Assembly (NCBI GenBank): GCA_900095095.1 | Contig: FMBT01000324.1 | Coordinates: 186,001-250,000 of the forward strand | Source of the DNA: Fragilariopsis cylindrus CCMP1102 | Taxonomy: Eukaryota > Bacillariophyta > Bacillariophyceae > Bacillariales > Bacillariaceae | DNA: 64,000 nt | Direction of reading: 5' to 3' | Shown here: in pieces, positions 19,975 through 31,882 of the stretch | Numbering within the stretch: position 1 is the stretch's first letter | Layout: the number at the start of each line of letters is the position of its first letter | The notes under the pieces: generated by a model | Databases searched by the model: none | Told to the model about the DNA's origin: nothing | What the model saw: only the letters and a program-made list of their open reading frames with translations | Program-made: the position numbers and the translations under genes

Positions 19975-21998
19975 TCAATAATGGCAATGCAGTCTTTTTC
20001 GGACAAATTTTTGAACATTATCAATCGAATCGTCCAAATTGTACATGTCAGTTCCATCCTTTATGGGTACAATGAATAAAGCAAACACCGCAGTAAACTA
20101 CGATGTAGAAATAATTTGCAGTACATGCATCGTAAAACATACGGATAGAGGAATAGAAAAAAAGAAGGACTGTGATGAGAACAAGCGACTGCGGAAACGA
20201 CCAATTGTACTATTTTTTATAAAACTTTTTTTGTGCGTACTTACTCCTTGATGTAAAGCTCGACCCGTTTGAAAGACATTATTATTACCAGCTAATGCAA
20301 TGGGACCAAATTCACCATTCGCGTAAAATCCTAAACAAGGAACATTCGGAAATTTATTAGCAAAACGCTTTGCATCTGACATTTCTTCTGATATAAAATC
20401 AGGATTATTATCTGGTCCACGTCCACAACATGTATACATTAATGCACCTAATATTTGTTCATTTTTTGTTTGGTCCTTAAGTTTGGACATTGTTCTATCC
20501 ATATCTTCCATACATGATTTGCCATTCAATGTAAAGAAATCAATTTCTGCACCCAGTAATGATTCACTTTCATAGTCTGAACCATCTGTTGGTACAATGA
20601 ATGCATCTATGGATAATGATGTTGATACGTCAATTGCATTAGATAATTCGAATCCATCCATTCCATTATCTCGTTTTAAACCAATAAATTCAAAATTGAG
20701 GAGATCTGTATCATCTAATGATGATGATGACGATGATGATTCGAATAATTCAGATGATAACAATTCAATTGGAGTATAAATTTTATTGGTTTGGATATCT
20801 TTAATTTTTCGTATAAAATGAATCGGTGGTTGTTCATGTGAACCAAATACGAAATCATCATCACCTGGTTTCAGTAAGGATACATCTGTAACAATTAAGT
20901 TTGTTGAGTTTGCGTTGTTGTTTAGTACACTATGTACACCTCTTGATACGACACTCTTCACTGGTACATTCCCACCTAAGAAAACTCCAAATGCACCAGA
21001 TCTATTGATTTGTACCATCGTACTATCATTATTATCGTCTTCTTTTATTTTCTTTAGGGCATTAAATACGTATTCGACAAGATCAGACTTTCCTGGAAAT
21101 TGTCTTGTATATGCAAACTCCGTTGTACTTCCTGGTATTGCGCAAGTATTTTTTAATATGTACCGTAAATGACTGATAGTCATATTATTCAATTCATTTT
21201 TTGTATATATTGAGTTTGATACGTATCCCTCTTTACAGACACCACCAACTATCACAGCATTCGGTCCGATAATTTTTTGCATCCGTTTTGTTATCATATC
21301 GGATGATTCAACACTATCCCCAACAACATACAATATCATTGCCTTCCAAAAGAATGGTTCGCTATTTTTGTTGTGATAACACAATCGTTGCTCTAAAAAT
21401 TCTAAATCCTGTATATCAGGATGATGTCCATTAATGTTACAATTAATAACAAATGGTAATATTTTTGCATTAGGAAAATTCATTGCCATCAGTGATGCTG
21501 TACTTGTATGTTCAATGATTGGCGGTCTTGGACTTTTTGAGGTTGAGCTAGCATTTGAGGTTGAGCTTGGTTGATTCACTTGAATATATTCATGAGCAAC
21601 AGCACCAAGACTTATTGTATATTTCGATGGGAATGTTCTTTCAAAACCAACAGACGTTGGGCGCGTTGTCGCTGCTGTGGATGAAAATGTTAAGACTAAA
21701 TTCGGTCTAGTTTGAAGTTTATTCTTGCAATCTTTTATCATACATTTTTCTATTTCAAATTTACATGCTGCGTTTGCGTTTGCGTTTGCGTTGCTATTGT
21801 TGATGATGCTACTATCGATTCAATGGCTGATGTTGTTACTAATTCTGGTCCTTTTATTTCATCACGGTATTTATGAACAAGATAATAATATCGTTGTGAA
21901 GTATTTGCTAATTGACCACTATCGACAACATTAAGGTATTGTATAATCCTTAGTGTAAGATCTGATGATAGATCATCAAATAACGACTCCTCAAACAT
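19975..21998 (-). CDS. F-box/FIST-domain protein (FBXO22-like)
   Basis: Likely substrate adaptor of an SCF ubiquitin ligase. The first frame (21998 to about 21775) has an F-box-like start (LSSDLTLRIIQYLNVVDSGQ). A second frame carries FIST-type regions (TISLGAVAHEYI, ILPFVINCNINGHHPDIQDLE, AVIVGGVCKEGYV, GALMYTCCGRGP, GFYANGEFGPIAL), the FBXO22 arrangement. The two frames are one base out of register inside an ACGCAA hexanucleotide repeat near 21775-21800, where no normal intron fits. The C-terminus is spliced: the exon ends at 20245 (GTAAGT donor), an intron covers 20098-20244, and the last exon 20097-19975 adds 40 residues starting FTAVFALFIVPIKDG, completing the FIST_C end. About 600 residues in all. 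Polymorphic repeat, assembly indel or true break cannot be told apart here. Confidence 0.75.
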
Positions 21999-22421
21999 TT
22001 TAAAAACTTGTACTTATTTTGAACTACTAGTACTCTTGTGTTACGAATACGGGTATTGTATTGTGTTGCCTTGTCGTAGCTGGATAGATCTCATACACAA
22101 GAATAAATCTAGACGGCTACTATACTTTAATTGAAAAAAAGTGCGTACATGAGAGTGCTACAAAAGTGAAAAGAACAGAATGTGATACCTTCGTTTTTCG
22201 TCATCATCATCGTCGCCGAAGATTCCGCGCTGATATTGAACATGCACGACTGGATCTATCTGGATCCAAAAAATATCTCTATCACCTTATTATTTCACCT
22301 TTCACACTCATCAATCATCAGGATCAAAATACAACAAAACGACGACGACGACACGACGACGACACACAACAACAACACAGAAACAATAACAGACACATTA
22401 GAGAACACAACCATTACGCGT
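21999..22421. promoter_or_regulatory. Divergent promoter region, F-box/FIST and aldo-keto reductase
   Basis: The two genes are head to head, so this stretch must hold both promoters. A low-complexity CGACGA/ACAACA run lies at about 22335-22395 before the most likely reductase start. No defined motif recognised. Confidence 0.4.
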
Positions 22422-23524
22422 ATGATTAGCAGTATGATTATTGAAATATTAAAACGTCCTACTACTGATCACAACGACAACGGCGACGAGGATCATAATC
22501 GTACTAATATTGTTGATGATCCGTCGTATACAATCAAAGTTGTTAAGGTGCTAACATCCACCGACAATTCACATTCACAGCAAGACCAACAATTATCCAA
22601 CGTCGATGTAGACCTGGCAGCAACGGCAACCCAGAAAAATGAAGTAGTAGTAAACATACCGGTTTTAGCATTTGGTATGTATAAGGTACCCGATAATGAT
22701 GATGGTGTACAAATTGTACTAAATGCAATTCAGTGTGGTTATCGACATTTTGATTCTGCTAGTATTTATGATAATGAAGAAACATTAGGAAAGGCTTTAC
22801 AAACATCAATCTTCAAGTCTAAGATCGTAAAACGGTCTGAATTGTTCATTGCGAGTAAGGTATGGAATGATGTACAAAAAGATGGTAGAGATGCTGTTCG
22901 GCGTAGCGTCGAACAAAGTCTTAAAGATTTACAAACTGATTATTTAGATATATGTTATATCCATTGGCCTATTCCAGGATATTTTGTGGAAACATATAAA
23001 GAACTTATTTTATTGTGTAATGAAGGGAAATAAATTCTATAGGTATTAGTAATTTTAATAAATTAGACTACGAAGAATTACTTTCTGGTATTGCAAAAGA
23101 TGAGGAGTTATTAGATTTTATTCCACCATTAATCCATCAATTTGAGATATCACCATTTATGTATCGACCTGATATGATACAATATTTCCAAAATGAACAT
23201 GGTATATTAATTGCAGCAAGTAAAGCATTAAATCGTTTCGGGGCTGGTAGTGATAGGGATGATACTACCAGCATGAAAATTATACAGGATATTGCAACAT
23301 TGTATTCTGTTACTTATGCACAAATTTTAATACGATGGAGTTATCAAAAAGGATATATTGTTCTAAGTAAAACATCAAATATATTACGAATGAAAGAAAA
23401 TAGGAATATATTTGGTGGTTTTTGTTTATCAGATAAAGAAATGAAACTATTAGATTCTATTACAACATATAATGATGTACGAATACGAGAAGAATTAGAA
23501 GTACAAAGAAAAATGAATTCATAA
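22422..23524 (+). CDS. Aldo-keto reductase with one frame break
   Basis: NADPH-dependent carbonyl reductase family. The first part shows [26 protein letters not shown] (catalytic Asp and Tyr), FIASKVW (Lys) and [11 protein letters not shown] (His), so the AKR catalytic tetrad is complete. The frame then closes at 23031-23033 in GGGAAATAAATTC. One base out of register, translation continues as [18 protein letters not shown], the expected strand after EGK, through a normal AKR C-terminal half ([37 protein letters not shown]) to 23524. An extra A in the homopolymer would restore the frame. A Met at 22182 is also in frame, but the added 80 residues are low-complexity, so I prefer 22422. Confidence 0.8.
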
Positions 23525-24049
23525 TAAAGGGAGTAAAAAAAGAAGCAATGTTGCTACAAAATAAATAGATAAATAATTGAATCACACCAGTATATTGAAA
23601 TAGTAATAAACGCTATTGCTGTATATTCAAATAATATTTTGTACAGTATTGCATTGTATTAGGTTAGATCTTCTTCGGCGAGAGTTTTTGATCTGGATCA
23701 AATGAAGTAAATGATATGTGTTCATGTACAGGTATCTAGAATTATCACCGACAATTTATGTTGAAGATGGGGCGCAATATGATTAAGCACCGTTTCCCCG
23801 CACCAACCACCAGCAACGGGACACACACGCACACATCGTGAGGGCGAGTACTTATTGCGGGGATGGCTGCAGTATTTGCTTGCAGTTCTGGAACTGATAT
23901 TGCATTAAATACGACCAGAATGAAGTCGAGACCAACCTAAGTATATGCGATTACTTATGCGATTAAGATCGTACAAGGTACATAATTACTATTGATAATA
24001 TTTTATATAAATGTTTCGTAAAACTTTTCTGTCGAATACTAGAATTCTC
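23525..24049. other. Convergent spacer, nothing identified
   Basis: About 525 bases between the 3' ends of two convergent genes. An ACACACGCACACA-rich patch lies near 23820. No RNA gene or mobile element recognised. Confidence 0.5.
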
Positions 24050-26296
24050 TCAACCACCAAAGGATAGTCTCGGAGGAGGAGCACGAGAAAGTTTCAATTC
24101 AGCCTTTTTCTTCAAACGCAATTCAAACATAACCTTCGAGATAAGAAGAAGGTCGGACAAACCCTGACTTTCTGGATCGTGCATATTATTAATATGTACT
24201 CGTCGACGTCGTTTGACAGGCCTTTGATTATCCCCTTCGGCATCAACGACAACGTCGTCATAGATAATTTTCATTTCACGAAAATTCCGAAATTTGGTAG
24301 CACATGTAATACATTTTTCTACCAGCTTAAGAAAAAACTCTCGACGATGACCGTCATTGTTCGACCTATGTCCTCCTTTTTCGTACCGCTCTGAATCCCA
24401 TGGACTATACAATATAGGTAGAGCAACGCGGAGCCAATCACGTAGGGCCAAGTGCGGTTCAATGGACGTGTTGTGTAAGGTATTATAATCCATTTGGGCA
24501 ACACGAAATCGTAACTCCATTGGCAAACGTGCAATATCAGCTGCTTCTCCAGATAATGGAGCACCATTTTCTTCTTCAGAATCTTTTTCACTAATCATGC
24601 TTGATTCTGCCTCAGCAAATATGAAAGATTCCAATAAATCCTGTTCGTCTAACAAATCCCATGTCGGCACAGACGAGTTCTCCAATAGTCTAGAATCACT
24701 TCGTATCTTAGATGTCCTTTTTTTCGAATCGTTGTTTTCAAATGCTTCAGTTAATTGCTCCCAATCGATAGGTGGTATTGACAAATCCCGACGACCCTCC
24801 ATTGTGTCATTACTAGTATCTGTTAGAAAGGCTTCCAAGCATTCTTTTATCAAATCATAATCTGGTATGTCATTAAATCCAAGACCTTTTAAATGCTCAA
24901 AGGCCTTTGTCAATAGACCAACCTTGTGTTCGTCTCCGGATAAGGCCATAGGTTTTGGTAGGGACGGATCATCTTCGTCGTTGACGATAACATCTTGACC
25001 GTCGTGTTTCGGTGGATCGACCTTACCCTTACGTTTCTTGAACAGCGCCACGTGATACTCGTCTCCCATAAGTAAACGTCGTGTATTGATTAATATTTCA
25101 CCATCGGCTTGCGCCTCTAAGCCATGGATCCGTTCCTTGAGGGTTTTACATGCATCCCGATCTCGATTGGCCGCATGGCTCATCCACGGCAGTCCTCCTG
25201 AGGCTAGATCACAAAAGACATACAATAAAGACCAAATATCATCTCGAGGACAATAATCATTCAGCTGATGAACTCGGACACTTGCGTACATAGAGGTACC
25301 ACGGAAATCGGCCTTTTCTCGTTCTTTTCGGTAGCAAGATCCCGCTGAACCAGGAGATTGGCCTATCCAATTCAAACCACCCCAAGTTAGTGTCGAATTT
25401 GCCAAATTTGAATCTGATGGTACTACAATCGATTTAGACAGACCGAAGTCGACCATGCAAAACAAATTATTGCTCCCTCGTTTAACAACATTGCTCGGCT
25501 TGACATCTCGGTGAACGATTCCGACATAATGCATTTTTCTTAAGAGGGGTAGCATAACGTTAGCAGTTAGATATACGGCATCATTGATTGCGATCCGACG
25601 TCGGGCGCGGGCAGGAGTACTTGTTGTTGTAGAGCCGTTATTGGTATTATTGGTAGTACTACTGATACTATTCGGAGCAACTCTTTCGTCGTTGTTGTCT
25701 CTCTGCGAAGAGAATTGCGGTGGTTGTGGTTGCTGCTGTCTTTGTTGCTGTTGAACTTTCGGTTGTTGTCGAGTCGCCCAGTCTCTAATGACGTGCATAT
25801 CTTGTCCTGTCAAATACTCCATAACAATAGCCGAAGTAACGGTGTTGTTATTTTTATCCCTATCTTTACTTACATAATGTCCCATATATGAGGGTACTGT
25901 ATGAGAAGGTAATACGTCGTCTAGGAAATGCAAAATTGATGCTTCTCCCCCCAAAACACCTGAATTTTTGAAATCACCAATCTCCACCTTGGCAGCTGCT
26001 AGTCGATGAGTTTTTGGTTTATTCTTTCCGTTATTACTAGTACTATCAATTTGTGTGTGATGATAACGCATGTTTATGCACTTGTGAATACTACAAAAGG
26101 TTCCTTTTCCTAACCGCCCTATGCTAAAATAGGGACCGAGGGTGGATCCAACTGCCGGGAAGTTGCCGGTTGTACGTGCAGATATCGGAGCACCATAATT
26201 GACATTATCACGTCCACGACCGCTGGCTGTTCCTGCAGGCACCGCCGTTGCAGCAGGTGCCGTTATAGCACGCATACTTGAAGCCGCATCGTCCAT
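24050..26296 (-). CDS. CK1/TTBK-like serine/threonine protein kinase
   Basis: 748 residues, no intron. The N-terminal 50 residues are Ala/Gly-rich. The kinase domain runs from about 54 to 410: glycine loop GRLGKGTFCSIHKC (60-73), Lys in AAAKVEIG (about 103), IVMEYL hinge (157-162), catalytic VHRDVKPSN (261-269), DFGLSKS (283-289), then FRGTSMYASVRVHQ and CPRDDIWSLLYVFCDLASGGLPW, the pattern that marks casein-kinase-1 and tau-tubulin kinases. A Gln/Asn/Ser-rich insert of about 60 residues (near 178-235) sits between hinge and helix E, and another insert follows the DFG motif. The last 340 residues show no known domain. All catalytic residues are present. Substrate unknown. Confidence 0.88.
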   Translation of the reverse strand: MDDAASSMRAITAPAATAVPAGTASGRGRDNVNYGAPISARTTGNFPAVGSTLGPYFSIGRLGKGTFCSIHKCINMRYHHTQIDSTSNNGKNKPKTHRLAAAKVEIGDFKNSGVLGGEASILHFLDDVLPSHTVPSYMGHYVSKDRDKNNNTVTSAIVMEYLTGQDMHVIRDWATRQQPKVQQQQRQQQPQPPQFSSQRDNNDERVAPNSISSTTNNTNNGSTTTSTPARARRRIAINDAVYLTANVMLPLLRKMHYVGIVHRDVKPSNVVKRGSNNLFCMVDFGLSKSIVVPSDSNLANSTLTWGGLNWIGQSPGSAGSCYRKEREKADFRGTSMYASVRVHQLNDYCPRDDIWSLLYVFCDLASGGLPWMSHAANRDRDACKTLKERIHGLEAQADGEILINTRRLLMGDEYHVALFKKRKGKVDPPKHDGQDVIVNDEDDPSLPKPMALSGDEHKVGLLTKAFEHLKGLGFNDIPDYDLIKECLEAFLTDTSNDTMEGRRDLSIPPIDWEQLTEAFENNDSKKRTSKIRSDSRLLENSSVPTWDLLDEQDLLESFIFAEAESSMISEKDSEEENGAPLSGEAADIARLPMELRFRVAQMDYNTLHNTSIEPHLALRDWLRVALPILYSPWDSERYEKGGHRSNNDGHRREFFLKLVEKCITCATKFRNFREMKIIYDDVVVDAEGDNQRPVKRRRRVHINNMHDPESQGLSDLLLISKVMFELRLKKKAELKLSRAPPPRLSFGG

Positions 26297-27441
26297 CGTT
26301 TCTCTCGATCACTTGTTCTTCCTGTGCTCTACTCTGATTGTTAAGATTGAGTACTAGTACAAAGCATCATTCTGGGGTTCTTTCAACTTTCAACAAACGT
26401 AACCACAGATTTTTATAATAATTCAACATACTTGAAATACACGAATACACCGTAGTTAAATAAATGTTGAAATTGTCGTCAATCTACCGGTACTTGCAGT
26501 ACTGTAGTTTGAAAAACTACAGTACATACCTTTCTTACAACGTATACATAGGAAGAAGGTTATTTCTAAAACTTTATGATATATTTTATATAGATAGTAT
26601 AATAGATGTTCATTGACCCCTCCACACTATGACCAAATTCACCTTGATTGCATTGAAAGATCATATTCCCCAAAACAGGCAATATGTATCACAGAATTGA
26701 ATTTAAGTTCTAAACTATCAAATTTGTAAGTGAATCAGAAGTTAAGTGATTGAAAACACAGGGCTTATAATATTATTCAAGAGATCACATAGGGTCTTGA
26801 GCCGGAGAGATATGTATACGTCACTTTGTTAATGGCTCTGGTGTTATAGAATTGTCAAGCTCTATGCCGTCATACATATTGCATATATCATTTGTTCTGG
26901 GAATACCATTACACACACATCACAGCCAGCGTAGATTGATGATGAACAAAAATTCATTCAAGTCCATTATTAGTATATCTACCTTTTTATGCAAGAGATA
27001 TACATAGCTGAGCTTGGAGTGGCGGCAATATTTTTCTTGATCCTCTCTTGTAAAGCACTCATACAGGTATGATCAAGTGTCTTACTAATCTAATAAATCA
27101 TGAAGATTTGATGGATGCCACTCTACTGATATAAAATGCTAATATGTCTACTGTAGATACCTACCATATCACTAGCACGAATAAAAGTATAAATAGTGTA
27201 TGAAGGAGTAATTAGTAGCTACTACCGTAGGGCGCATTAAAATGCTCGGTTTAAGACTACTTCAAGTATTAAGATAGTTATTCCAACACAGTAAAAGAGA
27301 ATTGTTCGCAGTTGTCCTGCTAAATTCTTTTTCTTGAATGCCACATACCCTAGCGACAGATATTTTTTCTAACCACACCACTCACACATAAACACATACG
27401 ATTGATGTGACACAAATCCTGTTCGGACACATTGAATATTC
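26297..27441. other. Intergenic spacer, no gene seen
   Basis: About 1.1 kb of AT-rich sequence between two minus-strand genes: promoter of the CK1-like kinase and 3' flank of the PP2C gene. A short inverted repeat (TGCAGTACTGTAGTTTG and CAAACTACAGTAC-like) lies near 26494-26525. No RNA gene recognised. Confidence 0.5.
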
Positions 27442-29837
27442 TCAAGCGCTTCCTTCCAGTTTTTCGACTGATATTAGATTAGTTAGGACCTCTCTATCGA
27501 TTTTCCACCCTGTTATTGTTTGAAGTGAGATTACAGTTGCCGCATATTTCTGTTGGTCAACAATGACTTCGTGACCGACGTAGTCTCCAGGTTTAAGTGT
27601 AGAATTCTGAGGAACACCCTTGACCACTTTTACCCGCTCTGTGTTGTAAAAAATAGAATGCAAAATGAAATAAGATGCAAGATAAAATAAAACGATTAGA
27701 ATCATTATTAAGATCAATCAAAAGTGGCAATACTAAAGATAGAGCCCACGAGGAAGTGTATTTTTTATCATCATGGTACGGTCGCCGATAACTTACCACA
27801 AGTACCCGAGGTAAGGACAAACATTGATTCCCCAAAATGGCCCTGTTCGACGAGACTTTCTCCGCGACCGAAGGCAATTTCATCAAAAGAAACTGCTACC
27901 TTCGTAATTTCCTCCTTGTCCAGTCCCCGAAAGAGTGGGATATTCGAAATTGTCTTCATTAACTCCTTCCTTGTTCCTTGCGATTGGGCTAGTACTTGAC
28001 GAAAGGCAGCACGATGTAAACCCCACAAATGACCATCTGAACGAGCTATGATTGAAGCAGATCTAGGAGCTGAGTACATCAGAGCCAATTCTCCGAAACA
28101 AGGATGCAAATGCTTTGAAACAGAACCCTCGTAGACATGGATAAGAGCACCGCCAGTCCCATTGTCCTCTTCTCCTTCTCCTAAGATGCGAACCTCAAAG
28201 GTACCATCGTCGATGATGTAGAAGCGGTCTCCCACCGTCCCTTGCTTTATGACCCATGTACCCTTTTCAACTGGAATTGGCTCCATGATACCAAAAATTA
28301 GTTCGCGTTGTTCATCAGTGATGTTCCGGAACATAACAGACGTCTTGATTGCATCCGCTATTCGAGCCTTCTCCGAAAGAGTCTTTACTGTATATAGCTG
28401 ATCTAAGTCAACTTCCTTGTTTAGCTCCGCTAGGTCCTCCTCGCTCACAACAGCATTCTGTTTAAGCTTTTCGATTTCCTGTGCCTTCTCTTTGGTCATA
28501 CGACTACGAACAGGCCGCGCATCCTCACCAACATTGTTACTGAGATGATTGCTTAACGAAAGTTCCGCTTGCGTGGATGGTCCCTGATTTACATCTAGAT
28601 TTCTTATCGACGAAGTTACGTATTCTCCTTCCATCGCTTCCGGCGTGTTAATTGTTTCTACAAACATACAAATGATGGTGATATCATCCGTTCGTAGCTC
28701 ATATTGAAGCCACAATTCATAACTTTCTGCGACAACTGCACGACAGGCCTCCAATGGATCAGTAAACTTTGCACAAATATCAATTACCGATTGATTGGTC
28801 AAGAACTCAAAAACACCATCACTTGCTATAACAATGACCCGATCTTCAGGTTTGATTTCTCGTGTTAACATTTCAGGTTCGGCATATACACCAAGCTCCT
28901 CAGCCATTGCATCACCCAAAGATCTCGTAAATGCCGTACCTGGATAGTCTCCATTAGCACTCCATACACGAGGAGGATCACCTCCTTCATCTAGCTCCTC
29001 TCCGAGTTCTATATCACCCTCATCATTGTTCTCGTCGTCATCAGCATTATCATTGATCGGTTGTAATCCTTCCAGCTGATCAAGAGATAAAATCCGTGCA
29101 CCTGTCTTTCTAATGCGTATACGTTCATCTTTACGATATGGCGTTTGGTCACGAGAAAGAGGGAACGCCTTAAGTGCTTGCCTTTGACCGTAACCATTTG
29201 GTTGAGTGGCCTTACCTAGTACAGCCCGACTATCGCCTACGTTGGAAATGGTTAACCGATTACGGCGTCCGTGAACGTACGCCGAAATTGCAGTAGTCCC
29301 TGACAGAGAATCATCAACATGTGGATCCTGATGCATGGCTAGATTGCATTCTACATGAGCACGAAGACTTGCTTTATGCATTTGTTCCTTTGATAGTTCA
29401 ATATGAGAGAGTGGGTCAGATGTTCTATATGTTTCCAGCTTATCTTTCATGGCATTTGACTCCTTTGCTTTCATTTTATTGATATGCTTTGCGAGGTACT
29501 TAGGCATTTCATCTCTAGCAAACTGAGAACATAGATCTCCATCTCGGCCATGTCCATCATAAACTGCAAAGAAACCATCATTCGATTCACGTGTTCCGAA
29601 ACGATCAGTTACACTGTACGCATCCTGATTCGGCTTGTGAGGATCATCGGGGTAGTACCCCTTTTGACTTAAGTACGCGTATCGCATTCGTAAACCACCA
29701 CAGATAATTTCTTTTGACTCATCACTACAATCAACTTTTCGCAGAGCCTTTTCTTCTCCACGTCCCATACTACCGTTGGCTTTCGACATCGGTTTAGAGC
29801 CATTACCCTCTACTTCGGCCGACTCACAGCACCCCAT
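27442..29837 (-). CDS. PP2C phosphatase with two cyclic-nucleotide-binding domains
   Basis: Exons 29837-27797 and 27638-27442 join in phase 1 (GTAAGT donor, CACAG acceptor, 158-bp intron) to 745 residues. I chose the Met at 29837 over 29861 because it gives MGCCES, an N-myristoylation/palmitoylation start. The PP2C domain (about 50-400) has FFAVYDGHGRDGD, SGTTAI, NVGDSRAVLG, LSRDQTPYR, TRSLGDAMAEELGV and IVIASDGVFEFL, so the metal-binding Asp residues are present. CNB-A (about 500-625) has a full phosphate-binding cassette, FGELALMYSAPRSAS. CNB-B (about 635-735) lacks FGE-LAL and the Arg, having GHEVIVDQQKYAATV there. Plant and alveolate relatives add a kinase domain; none follows here. Inference: a membrane-tethered phosphatase regulated by a cyclic nucleotide. 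Confidence 0.9.
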
Positions 29838-31882
29838 GATATCGCCGAGGATAAGATACAATTATTGATCGGTAGATTGACAGTTTCGAGTACTTTGTAG
29901 AATATCAGTGAAGAGATGGTTTGATGGCAAGAGCCGAATAGGTGCTAAGGACAGCGTTTCAGTTGCTTTGATTTCAATTTCTTAAACAAAATACTGTACA
30001 AGAGTATGTGTATTGATAATGTCAGTAACAGCATGCATATTAAGTACAAACAGTTCGCCGTTGATTCTTCGATTTACGTTGTTAAGGTGCACCTTAAGAG
30101 CGATGATCATGCAGCATTGCGAAAAAAAAAAAGATGACTTCTCGTGATTTCGTGCGCGTGCAGCGCGAATTAAAAAATACTTGATGTCAATCAATTAAAA
30201 ATAGACATTACTGTACTGTAGCTCGCTCGAGCTCCACGCACATTTAGTACAATTAGTTGTAGTCATTCATCATGTTATATTTTGATTTTGATATAAGTAA
30301 TAGGTTAGTACTACTGTATTACTAAATATTACTTACTATGCTTAGTACTTCTATGGGTGTTACTTGGTAAAATGATTCGATTTTGCTTTTGCTGGCTATT
30401 GGGTTCCAGAAGCTATGCATGGACGTCTGCCTGAATCATCGTTGCCTTCTTCTTTGATGATGTGATGACATTCACTTGCATTATATGATTAAAAGAGACA
30501 TCATCATCATGTATGTTGTGTCTTTATGTAAAAATTATTACAGCCCTTTCTTTTAAGGCTACTAGTAGTAACTTAAAAGGAAAAAGAATATGTTATGCGC
30601 TTCCCTTTTCTTTCAAATATAAATCATTAATCAATCTATCAAAGAACCATTTCCTCAGGTTGTTGAGTAGACAATTGTAATCCAGAACACATAACCTGTT
30701 CACCTCATCCCAGCAATCAGTACATCATGTGACATGCTTCAAATTCATCAAGAGGTATGCACATGCATGCATGTATGACTAGAATTGTGGACTGAACAGT
30801 CAGATATTTCTAATTTAGATTTAAAAATAAAAAAAATCACAACATACAGAGTCTAGCCTCCTCCCGTCAACTGCGCAACGTAACGTAATTTTCGTTTTAA
30901 CAATATTTAAGTAACAACACGTTGACGATGTGTTTGAACAATATCAATCACTTTCACTACCGGTAAATACAAGTATTAAAAAAAGAAGTTCTATTGCTTT
31001 TTCAGGTTGAGGACACCAACATCAAGCCACATCAAATCATCGATTGATGTCGACCAATAACGAGAACGAGAAATAGTAGTCTTCACTTGTTACAGTTGTA
31101 CAAGAAAATTGAAAGAGAAACAAAAAAGCCGCGCTTATTAATAAGTTTACGATCAATAAATAAATAAATAGCCACCGGACGTTGAACCAACATCACTGTC
31201 TCAAAGACGAATCGAATCAATCAAGATTAACCCGAAAAATCAGAATCAGATTCAATATCCCTCGAGGGAAATTAAATTCCAAGCTTTCAGTTTTCTTGAT
31301 ACAATTCTAGCTATTTGAAAGAAAGATTGGAAGGTATTGATTACAATACAAGAAGAGAGGAGAGGAGTTTGACAAGTTGAAGTGGTTGCTACTTTCAAGT
31401 ACAGTAATTCAAGACAGACGTCGAATTGTTAGTTGTCAGTTGTCAGTTGTCAGTTGTCAGTTGTCAGTTTCCAAGTAGCATCTCAGAAGATAAATCACTT
31501 CGGCGGTAATAACCACACGAGAACTCACATCGGAAAAACCTTGACCTTGACGGCAATACAATAAAGATTAATATCGAATTCTTGATCATTCATTGATAGC
31601 TCATCACGATTAAAAAAAACAAAAATAAAGACTTGCTGTTCGACCAATCGTTGTTCTTTAATAGACACACTCTTTATCACTACTTTTTTGTTGATTGGCT
31701 TGGCTGCCTCTGCCTGAAAGAAAGAAAAAAAGATCAAAATTGAACGATAGGGCTTATACATTATCTATCTTTATTTGACCGTATTATTCTATTGAATACC
31801 TACATTGAAAGTATTATTTCCAAAAATATATACAATACAGTACAACAAAAACACCTTTTAAACATAAAACAAACGATACATA
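29838..31882. other. Two-kilobase divergent intergenic region
   Basis: The longest gene-free stretch, between the divergent PP2C and RBBP6-like genes. It holds the TTGTCAG heptamer array at 31432-31468, a purine-rich GAGAGGAGAGGAG patch near 31353, and scattered poly-A. Short open frames here lack complexity or family signal. It probably contains long 5' leaders and could contain a non-coding RNA that I cannot identify. Confidence 0.5.
31432..31468. repeat. TTGTCAG heptanucleotide tandem repeat
   Basis: About five head-to-tail copies of AGTTGTC, about 415 bases upstream of the RBBP6-like start codon, in its likely 5' leader or promoter. Confidence 0.9.
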
